Positions 45,820 through 56,300 of a stretch of DNA of 64,000 bases are shown here, piece after piece. The position numbers and the translations under genes are program-made. Position 1 is the stretch's first letter. The number at the start of each line of letters is the position of its first letter. This stretch comes from Hippopus hippopus. Lineage: Eukaryota; Mollusca; Bivalvia; Cardiida; Cardiidae. Where the stretch lies: positions 24,279,521 to 24,343,520 of the forward strand of contig OX328113.1 in NCBI GenBank assembly GCA_946811185.2, read 5' to 3'. Below the pieces are notes generated by a model. The model was not told the DNA's origin and did not search any database. It saw only the letters and a list, made by a program, of their open reading frames with translations.

Positions 45820-46710
45820 AGTTCTTTGTCCAGAGCATAACTTTGTCATCTCCAGTCCAATTGACTTGAAACTTGGCATTTGTGTTTGTTGCAATAATAC
45901 GGAGTGCAGTGCGAAAGAACCATAACTCTACCTCATCCTGTCTTTGAGTTATTTCCCTTCGATCGTCATTTTTACAGCATTTTCTGCTTGTCCGGAATAT
46001 AACTTTGTCATCTCTTGTCCGAACATCTTCAAATTTGGTATGCATGATTGTTGAAAAATTACGGAGTGCAGTGCACAAGAACCATAACTCTTCCTAGCAC
46101 AAATTTTGAGTTATTCCCCCTTTGATCTTCATTTTTAAAGCATTTCTTGCTTGTCCAGAGCATAACTTTGTCATCTTAAGTAGGAATGACTTGAAATATG
46201 GTATGCTTATTTGTTGCAATATTTGGAAGTGCAGTGCGCAAGAATTGTAACTCTACCTTGTGCTGTCTTTGAGTTATTTCCCTTTGATTGTCATTTTTAC
46301 AGCATTTAGTGCTTGTCCGGAATATAACTTTGTCATCTCAAGTCAGAACGACTTCAAACTTGGTATGCATGTTTGTTGCAATATTACGGAGTACAGTGAG
46401 CAAGAACAATAACTCTATCTGGCGCGGATTTTGAGTTATTCCACTTTGATCTTCATTTTTATTTCTTGCTTGTCCGGAATGGAACTTTGTCACCTCAAGT
46501 CAAATTGACTTGAGACTTGGTAAACATGTTTGTTGCAGTTACGAAAAGTGCAATGCACTGGAGCCGTAACCTTACCTAATGCCCTTTTGGAATTATTCCC
46601 TAATCATTATTTTTTTTTTTACAGCTTTTCATGCTTCTCTACAATATAACTTTGTCTTTTTATGTTGGAATGACCTGAAACTTTATATGCATGTTTCCTT
46701 AACATTAGAG
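45820..46710. repeat. Tandem repeat, about 162-bp unit, six monomers
   Basis: The motif AACTTTGTC recurs at 45839, 46001, 46164, 46326, 46483 and 46648, spacing 157-165 bp. Flanking monomer features also recur (TTGAGTTATTCC, GGTATGCATGTTTGTTGCAA, GGAGTGCAGTGC). Satellite-like, diverged. Confidence 0.8.
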
Positions 46711-46919
46711 GAGACATTTATGCCTATTTCAATCACTTACATGATTTCTGCTGCACTACTATTTTCCTTTACCTGCTCTTTACGATTATTATCCCCCTCA
46801 ACAACTGGCGGTAGGACGGGCGTATCTTGCGACAATTTGCTGCTCTTGTTTGACATATTTTTAAAAGCCTTCTTTCTCAGGGTTCTCAGAACAAATTGTT
46901 TGGGACAGGGCTGTTTTAA

Positions 46920-47220
46920 TTTGTTTGTTCATTGGTGTTTAACACTGTTTTCAACATTCTTTATATATAGCATGAAGGCCACTGCATTTATCCATGCTTA
47001 CCTGGAATTTCTTTTACCAGTGCCCATAATTATATTCTTCCCACTACATGTAGCTTCTAACCCATATGACAATCATAAAAATGTTTGTCAGCAAAATAGA
47101 GGAATTACTAGTAATCCTGTGGCAATCAGTATCATCTATCCTTGGAATAAAACTGAAGCCAGAGGCTTTAACCAGCAACCCCCTGGATTCCAGTTCTGTA
47201 CTCTACCCGGCTCGCCTGTT
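46920..47220 (-). mobile_element. SINE, minus orientation
   Basis: GGTGTTTAACACTGTTTTCA, CTGCATTTATCCATGCTTAC and a head complement AACCAGCAACCCCCTGGATT. Follows the 162-bp tandem array. Confidence 0.65.
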
Positions 47221-47244
47221 AGTGTCAAAGTGAATCTAATGTCT

Positions 47245-47456
47245 TTTACCCTTTACCACACAATCCTGAATTTTCACGATCCCCAAGGAAAAAGGGCTTT
47301 TGAAAATGTGTGAAAATGCTGGTAACCAGCATTTTCTCCTTCTTCCACAATGTTTTCTACCTTTTAAAAGAAAGATTTCTTAATTTGTGCGTTTTTTGCC
47401 AGCAAATGCTTTCAGTTTGGACCAGTCTGAAACTCTGTCGTTAGATAAACAGTTAA
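47245..47456 (+). mobile_element. TTAA-hairpin MITE, left hairpin arm shortened
   Basis: GAAAATGTGTGAAAATGCTG at left arm; right TTAA intact. Confidence 0.82.
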
Positions 47457-47465
47457 CTATTACTC

Positions 47466-47660
47466 TTAATCAGATGACCAAATTTTAGACATGTCCAGAT
47501 CTTAAACATTTGCAGACAATGATTTGAATTTGGTTCAAATAGTTGGGAAATGGTCTCTGAAAGGTTATAAAGCATTGTGGGAAAAGTAAATACATGTACT
47601 GCTGTTCAACAGCATTTTTCCCTTTTCCAAGAATGTTTTCAAAAGCCTTCCTCAGCATTT
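47466..47660 (-). mobile_element. TTAA-hairpin MITE, right end lost
   Basis: CAGATGACCAAATTTTAGAC to CAAAAGCCTTCCTCAGC. Confidence 0.75.
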
Positions 47661-47705
47661 TTTTTTTTGTATAAAGATTTGTTCGTGTCGAAAAGAATCC
47701 AATGT

Positions 47706-47828
47706 CTTTAACCCTGTACTAAACTATCTCATGTTTAAATAACAACCTTATGGAGCGATCTTTGAATTAAAGTCTGAAAATGGTTTCAATTTGGACCTGT
47801 CCAAAATTTTGTCATGAGGTAAAGTGTT
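47706..47828 (+). mobile_element. TTAA-hairpin MITE, hairpin deleted
   Basis: Left end CTTTAACCCTGTACTAAAC joined to right end GTCATGAGGTAAAGTG. Confidence 0.7.
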
Positions 47829-48267
47829 GGGACAAAAAAAAAAAATGCAGTAGGCCAATAAATATGATTTCTGATGCTTTCTTAGCTGCAAATGTTCTTT
47901 TTCCACATTGGTTACCATTACGTAAGTTAAAAAAATATTCCTTCGATGTATCTTTCGAATTTTCGTACTCGCGAACCCAATTCTGGGCGAAGTTTTTGTA
48001 ATCCCCGAGAGCGCGAATGGTTCCGATGTTTAACCAATGGATAAATTGGTTAAAGCAAGAGTAGCTTCCCCTGAGCGTTCTTCACGCGTTGCTCATGTAA
48101 ACAAAGTTGAAACTCGAAAGTAGAAAACATCGAAAGAAAAAATAACACAGAATTGGCACAAATTAAAATCAAGGTTGGGTGGAGTCTTGCTAATTTATAA
48201 TTTAGATTGATATACTGTAGCATAGATATAATACAGTACAGCATTTCGAAGTTGAAAATTAGGGTAT

Positions 48268-49510
48268 GTGTATTCCCCGGCTCCACTCGAAAAATAAGCC
48301 AGAATTCCCGGCCCCAATGCCCCCCCCCCCCCACCTAAGTCTTATTTTGGGTACCGAATATGATGAAATTAGTGCTAAATTAAAGCTTGTGTTATAACTT
48401 TTCTAATGGTATATAGAAACTTAAGATTTCATTTATGTAAATTTGAGATACAGTAAAAGAAAGCGTTTGAAATTTGTCGGTTTTTTTTTTTACAAAAATG
48501 TTTCAAAATTTTTAAAAGATAGAAATCCGGCCCCCAATATTTCAAACTTTATTTTTTCTTTGATTTATAAAAAAAATGATATGGTGATAAACTACTTGGT
48601 TTAAGCTTTGAAACGGTACTTTGAAAATTAAATTTGACACAGGAATTGTTGAGTTATATGCGTTTTAATTTTATACATTTTCAGAGAAAAAATTTTTTTG
48701 AAAATTGAATCGACTCACATATCCGGTCCCGATACTAAAAATTCAATGATTCATCAATTCCAAAAATTCTTGAAATAGATTCAAAGATAGTTTAATAAGC
48801 TTTTTAATGGTATATAGAAATTAGAAATTGATGCAGGATTTTTTTGTGCTATAAAGGTTAAGATTTTATCAGTTCTTGGAAAGGTATACATGGAATTATG
48901 AGAAAATTAACATATCTGTCCCCTATGTTTTAGATTTAATTATGTATCTAATATCCATTTTTTAAGAAGGTTACAGACTGCATAATATAAGCTTTTGAAC
49001 GAAAGCTAAAATCGTAAACTTTCATTTAGAAATATTTTTTGCATTGTTTTTTGATGGAATAAAGGATTTAGCATAGGGGCTGGATTTGTGAGGAAAGTCA
49101 TTAAATTTCATCATGGGTCGATCATTTCAAAGACCTATTATTCTATTATTTTCTATTGAAATTTATTTATTTGTATACTTTTGGACAGCTTAAACCACAC
49201 ACTTTCATTTAGAAATAGTATCCGCGATGTTTTCCACAAAATAAAGGATTTAGCATAGGGGCCGGTTTTGTGTAATTCATGAAATATCTCGAAGAAAATA
49301 CGAAAATCTTTCCTTTTTTTGATAGACAATATTTCAAAACGTATTTCACTGATCATAATGTATTTTTGTATCACATAAGAGGTTGATATCTAAGCTTTAA
49401 TTTGATACTAATTTCGACGGAATCAAATAACGAATAAAAGATTTAGATAGGGGGGGCCGTTGGGGGCGGGGAATTCAGGCTTATTTTTCGAAGTGGGTCT
49501 GGGAATACAC
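48268..49510. mobile_element. 1.24-kb inverted-repeat element with internal diverged repeats
   Basis: Left end GTGTATTCCCCGGCTCCACT and right end AGTGGGTCTGGGAATACAC are inverted over about 55 bp (both include CGAAAAATAAGCC/GGCTTATTTTTCG and a C/G-rich run). The AT-rich interior repeats short segments such as AATGGTATATAGAAA and TTAGCATAGGGGC. No transposase frame. Confidence 0.7.
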
Positions 49511-50184
49511 TTTGCCAAAAATTAGAGAACTATGATCTAATTCTGCACATCATTTGTCTTGCTCTACGGAAATGAGGGGTGGTGGGTGGGTGAATGGGTA
49601 GAAAGAGTATGTGGGGAGCTTAACAGTAATAAGAGCTAAAACAGTATGAGTTTTCTCCCCTAGACCAAAAATAAGAGGCTTTTTTCAGCCTTTCAGTCAA
49701 GTTTTATTTACTTGATGATTTATTATTTGTCTCATTATGTATGATTCCTGATGTATTAATGATTGAATTAGATCAAAGCAGATTATCACCAATATTTTAA
49801 GGATAAGAGTGGGTCTCAATATCGATTATTTTGATTAAATTCATGCAGGAATGGTATATTTCTAAAACATAAGGTATTTGGGACATTGCATATCATTTGT
49901 CTTGCTAATGGTGGGTGGAAGGGGGAGCATTTAGAGATAAGATAAATAAAACTATGATGGTATGAGTATTCTTCCTTACACCATAGAATATGCTTTCAAG
50001 AGGGGCGGGAGGTTGCAGTTGTTTATCAAGTTTGTTTTGTTGTGTTAGTTTTTTTCTAGAATGAAATACATTTATTCTATATAGATAGATACAGAAGGAC
50101 TTGACGCAACTTTTATAGAAATGAATACACATACAGTGTTAATTTGTTACAACCATCCTGTAAAATGTTTCAGCTGAGACAGTG

Positions 50185-50250
50185 GGGATTAAAGATCAGA
50201 CTGCATGTTTTGTGAAGTCTGATCTTGATCTGCACTGGCTGCAAAAAGCA
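50185..50250. repeat. GTAGATC palindrome repeat, core
   Basis: TTAAAGATCAGACTGCATGT against GAAGTCTGATCTTGATCTGC; about 60 bp upstream of the proposed Schlafen-like start codon. Confidence 0.6.
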
Positions 50251-50306
50251 AATAAAGTTATGAAAGGTGCATTTAAGGTAAAACTTCGTTTTAGCTTTAA
50301 CTTTAA

Positions 50307-53300
50307 ATGGGAAGACGCAACAGATGGAAATTTCAGCATAATTATGATCACAGACCAACCATGGACAGAGCTTACCAGCCACGCCAATACTTCAGGTAAG
50401 CATGGCAAAATTTCAGATATAAGAGAGTTGTTATTTATTTCAGCTTTTTACCACACAATCCCCAGTTTTGATGACCTTAAAAGAAGGCTTTTGAAAACGG
50501 TGTTAGGAAAGGGGAAAATGCTGGAAACCAGGATTTTCTCCATTTCAGCACAACGTTTTCTACCCTTTCACAGCCAAGTCTCATTTAGGGATAGTTTTAT
50601 GTGTCGTCTACAAATGCTTTCAATTAGGTATAGTCCAAAATTTTCTTGTTTGGTAAAATGCTAAGTAACTACAACCTATAGGAAGTTTGTTAACCCTTTA
50701 CCACACAATCCTGACTCTTAACGATCCTGCTGTGGAAGTCTTTTGAAAACATCGTCGGAAGCAGAGAAAATGCTGGTAACCAGCATTTTCTCCTTTTCCA
50801 CAATGTTTTCTACTCTTTGAATTACAAATGTCATGTTTTAAGTAACATTTAATTTGTCGTCTGCAAATGCTTTCAATTTGGGCAAGGCTAAAATTGTGTT
50901 GTTTGGTAAAGAGTTTAGTCTTGCAACTGACTTCTTTTGATAAAAATTGTGGTAGCGAATTTCCAGCAGAAAACTTTGAAAATATCATTGTTAAGTATGA
51001 ATAATTGACATGAATATGAGATTAATTGACAACATTGTGGCAAAAGGAAAAATTGCTTGCTTCGTGGTGAAATTTCTGCCTTTTAGGTATTCATATGATG
51101 GAGTATCTACTGTACAAAACAATTCCGTTATAAAAACCCAGGAAAAGAAGGTCATAGAAAACATTGCGGGGAAAAAAGAGAAAATGCTGGTTCCGGAAAA
51201 GCACATTGTTTCCTTCCCTTTCAATTTGGATGTCATCTGGTACAGAGTTAATGCTGTACCAAATGACAAAATTTTATAAATATACAAGTCCAATTTGAAA
51301 GCATTTGCAGACGACAAAATATATGTGACTGAAAATTGTAAATTTGATTTGGAAAGGGTAGGAAACATTGTGGGAAAAGGAGAAAATGCTGGTGACCAGC
51401 ATTTTCTCCTTTTCCAACAATGTTTTTAAAAGGCTTCTTTCTCCGGGTCGTTAAAAGTCGGGATTGTGTTGTAAAGGGTTAATTCTTTATGTTTTCAGGT
51501 GCAATATTAAACCTTAGTATTTTATCTCTTTACCACACAGCAAAATTTTGATAGCATTTGGAGACTAAAGCTAAAATGCGGCTAAAACCATGAGATTTGT
51601 CGCTAATCCTTAGAGCACCCCCTCACAGATATTTTCGGGCTAGATATAAGACCCAATAAAGTGCAATGTCAAGTTGCTTTCATCTATAGTGTTCAGCAAG
51701 GTGGACAGTGTAGATCAAAGATCAGACTACTTTTTTTGCAGTCTGATCTTGATCTACACTGGCTGCAGCGGTAACTGTAGTTGTGAAAGGCACTTTAAGG
51801 GTTAAAAGAGTAGAAAATAGGCGTTTTCTATGAATGCGTTTTCTATGAATGATTATAGTTTCAAGGATGAAATGGGTTAAAAACTGCCTGAAAACTAACT
51901 GAAAACCAGTATTGATGTATCTTTAACCCTTTACCACACAATGACCCCTTTTAACGACCCTGAAGAAGAGGCCTATTGAAAACATTGTAGGAAAAGGAGA
52001 AAATGCTGGTAACCAGCATTTTCTCCTTTTCCCACAAAGTTTTCTACCCTGTCAAAGAAAAGTTGCATCATTTGAGCCACTATGAAATTGTCGTCTGCAA
52101 ATGCTTTCAATTTGGATAGGTCTTAAATTTTGCCGTGAGGTAAAGGGTTAAGCATGGCTGCAATGATTGTATTTGATTCTGAAAAGTTAGAAAACATTTT
52201 GGACAAAGGAGGTAATGCTGGTTTCAGACCTAATTTGTCATCTGCAAATCCTTTGAAAATCAGCCAGGCCCAAATAGCTCAATGGTAACGGCCTGTAATA
52301 CAAGGGACGAAACTTTAAACCCATGTTTGACCAAATCTCTATCAGAGGAATGACAAAGGTTATTCCAGCTGAGCCCTGGTAGCTCAGTCAGTAGTGTACA
52401 GGACTTGAGAATAAGGGGTCGCTGGTTCGATTTCCGGCTTGGCCAATTTCTTTCTGATGATTGATGATGGTCATTGCGACAGGACTCATTCTTCTCTCAC
52501 TGCTGACCATTATTTTGACGATGGTTCTTTGGGAAAGCAGCAAGTGGCTTGGGAAGAATATTGTGCAGAATACTGGTACAAAGAAAATCTAGGAAAGCAT
52601 GGGTAGGTGCACTGGCCACTGCGATATAAGAGGAATAATGTTGAAAACGACGTTAAACACCATACAATCAATCATACCTTCATAACAAAGGTCATCCCAA
52701 CAAGATAAATACTTTTGTTACTACCAGATATGGGCTAGAGGTTAAACCTTGTCTGTGAAAGAAAGCAGGTAGGAGCACCAGGAATATACATGTATGGATA
52801 CAGCTAGGTGTACAAGTTTGTTTTTTTGACAGTGAAATACTCTGCAAAAAAAATGTGAAACACCGAACAAACAAATGAATGACAACTACGAATGTGATAA
52901 ATATTTGTGAGCCATGCTTTGACAAAAGGGGGCTAAATGCATCTCCGTGATGCATCACACCAAGCAAGTTATCACGTAATTATAGATCCATAAAATCCAT
53001 TTTTTCAAAAAATCGACTGAATCATGAGGTAGAATGCTCAAAGAGTAAAGACAGTGAAAAGTTTTGGCCCATGTCAGCCTGCGCAGACTGCGCAGGCTGA
53101 CATGGGTCAATACTTTTCGAAAATGCATTAAGCCCCCTTTTCACAGAGCAGGGCTGTCGTATTTGTTCTCTTTACGCTATACCGAAATATGAAATTTTAG
53201 ACCCATTGAAATCAAAAACATTTATAGACAAGACATAAAAAGTGGCAGAGATGATATAATTTGGCAGTGAAAGAGTAGAAAACATTGTGGGAGAAAGAGA

Positions 53301-56300
53301 AAATGCTGGTTATCAAAAGCCTTGTTATCCCATGGTTTGTTAACCCTTTACCAAACAATCCCTGGTTTTTACGACCCAGAGGAAGAAGCCTTCTGAAAAC
53401 ATTGTGAGAAATGGAGAAAATGCTGGTAACCAGCATTTTCTCCTTTTCCCACAATGTTTTCTACTCTTCTAAAGTCAAGTTTCAATTTTTGAGTCGCGTT
53501 TATTTTGTCGTCTGCAAATGCTTTCAATTTGGACAAGTCAAAGATTTTGTCGTTTGGTAAAGAGTTAAGACTCGTGATTGGTTGGTCTAGGATTGAATCT
53601 CATGCTAGTTAATTGCTAAAAATAGATTTGTTAATGATCGCTATAGACTCATAAATTAGGCCAAAATTCCTCTTGCTACTTTTAACCCTTTACCACGTAA
53701 TCCCGAGTTTTAACAACCTTGGAAATAAAGTCTTTTGAAAACATTGAAAGAAAAGAAGAAAATGCTGATTACCAGCATTTTCTCCTTTTCCCACAATATT
53801 TTCAACCTCATCAAAAACGAATTCCATCATTTGAGCCAAATTTAAATTGTCATCTGCAAACGCTTTCAATTTGGACAGTCAACGTTTTTTGTTGTGTGGT
53901 AAAGTGAAGCAAATTACTTTGATTTTATCGTTGTTTTGATTTCAGCTTAGACGAGAAATTAGATGTGTCAGAGAGCCGGAGTGTGGAATTCAAAGCTGGC
54001 CCTGGATTCATCAACAATGGTTTTCGTGACAATATTGGGAAGTATGTTTGTGGTTTCATAAACAGTAATGAGAATGGAACTTTACTTCTTGGTGTTGAAA
54101 ATTCGGGTGAGCTTAAATCTTGGTTTACTTTCACTTAATTATTTGTTAATTATGCAAAGAGTTAAGTTAGATAAATAATGATATGACTTTCATGCCCCTG
54201 ATTTTGACAGCTTAAATTTGAAAAACATTGTTAGAAAAGGAAGAATTGCATGCAACAAGCAGTAACTCCGTTTAATTTCCACAAAATTTTCCGTCCTGTT
54301 TAAAAGATTTTCCTTTGATATCAAATGTGTGTCCTCAATGTAAAATGGGAAAGTTTTGTGATCAGGTCTATAAAAAGCCTGTACAATGATTCTTTACCAG
54401 ACAACACAATTTGGGAATTATCCAAATCAAAAGCGTTTGCAGACAACAAATTAACTTTGGCTCAGATACATGTAATGGGTGTTGTCTTTGAAAGAAAATA
54501 AACATTATGGGAGTAGGAAAAAATGCTGATTTTTAGCATTAAATTATGTCCCAGATCTACAATGTTTTCAAAAGCTGTTTTCCCCAATGTTTTCAAAAGC
54601 TGTTTTCCCCAAGCTTGTTATGTAAAGGATATGATTAGTATGAGGAATGTTCAAAAAGCCGCTAAGATGTATACGTGTGGAAAAATAATTAGAATACTAT
54701 GATTTTTATGTTCAATAAAACACGAAATGCAGCCTAAGTCATTTAAAGTCAGTAAAATTATGAAAATAGTTCGAATTGCCCCCTATTTTAAACTGTTTCA
54801 TTCTACTTTCGATGTATATGTCAAAGAGCTATCTTCTTGTGCATGTATACATTTCAAACCGAACTAAATCTGTAAAAATGGACGCGTGAACAGTATATGG
54901 GTTGAAGGTGATGATGGGGGATATATACTTGTCTTTCATTCATTTTATGTGATAAATAGAATCTCACATTCGTGTTTATGTTTATCAAACTTGTTGAATA
55001 AAATGTATACAACGTTCACCAAGGCTCGCGTCATAAAATTTTAGTCAACTCGTTTGATAAAAATGATAATACATAAACACTAATGTAAGATCCTCTGTGA
55101 CCTTTTCCAACTTCAAAAACTGGACTTGTGGGCTGGAGCATTGTCATACAGGTATCAAGTTGACATACTGGAGACTTGTTTTAGGACATATTTTTCTCAT
55201 TTTATAACCCAAATTTTTTCAGAACCACATTCTAATAGAAGCTTCCAGACACACCTCTACCTTTAGGAACACCAGTTTTTATGAATGGTCCACTCTTTCT
55301 AAAAATAATGCATATAAAACCTTCTTTGCTGTCAGTGTTGGTTTAGCAATACTGGGCCTTTTGGCATGTTTCAAAGCCCATTTCCTACTGTTAACTTTTA
55401 GGCTCAAAAAAGTGGACCTATGTCTCATCTTTCTTTATGAGACTATTAAATACCTTTTTCTGATATTTTGGGTACTTCTTCATCAGTTTCTTAGTACCCT
55501 TGTATGTTTCTGCTCATCAATAAGTAAATGGGGTATCCAACAAGCACTTTTTTTCCCAACCTTGAGAATTTTCATTAGTATGAAGTGAACAGAATGCTAA
55601 ACCCAAGTTTGTTAATTGTGGTAGCTGTCTGACAGTGAAACGCGCATCTTTGTCAATGATTGACTTGAATTTATTGATGATGGATTGTGTAACTGCAGAC
55701 TTAAGTCATCCTGAGTCAGGGGCATCTTTGACTGATTCGTGACCAGAACTGAATTTATTAACTCTTTATCAAACGACAAAATCTTAGACTGGTCCAAATT
55801 CAAAGCATTTGCAGACGACAAAATAGATGTGACTAAAAAATTAAAATTTGTTTTGGGAAAGGTAGAAAACATTGTGGGAAAAGGAGAAAATGCTGGTTAC
55901 CAGCATTTTCTCCTTTTCCCACATTGTTTTCGAAAGCTTTCTTTCTCAGAGTCTTTAAAAGCCGGGATTGTGTGGTAAAGGGTTAAAGTACCTATAAACT
56001 GTGGAAAAGGACATTCGTTTATCCCCATAAACAACACATCGATATCTCATCAAAAACAATGCTGATGTATAATCCTTAGTTACAGCAGGCTTTAAATAAC
56101 CCCAGATTTCAGTGACATTTTCTCTATTTGTTTCCTAACCATTTTCAACACAGTGTATATGAATACACTGTGAAATGGGGGTTTAATGCATTAGCAAAAG
56201 GTATCGATCCAGATCAGCCTGCGCAGTCCATGCGGGATGCCCTGAATCAAAACTGTTTTCATTTAGTTAATTTCCTGCATGTCCACGGATCATTCTACTC

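Larger units (their letters stand above)
42140..50306. other. Intergenic region between claudin-like gene B and the Schlafen-like gene
   Basis: No exon recognised. Contents in order: 3' UTR of the claudin-like gene, a GAGCC foldback repeat, a hairpin MITE, a foldback mariner-like element, a solo LTR, two SINEs, a roughly 162-bp tandem array, MITE fragments and a 1.24-kb inverted-repeat element. Confidence 0.6.

Noticed and set aside
46579..47313. 244-codon open frame, the longest in the window
   Set aside because: Runs through the tandem array, a SINE and a MITE start; no protein family features.
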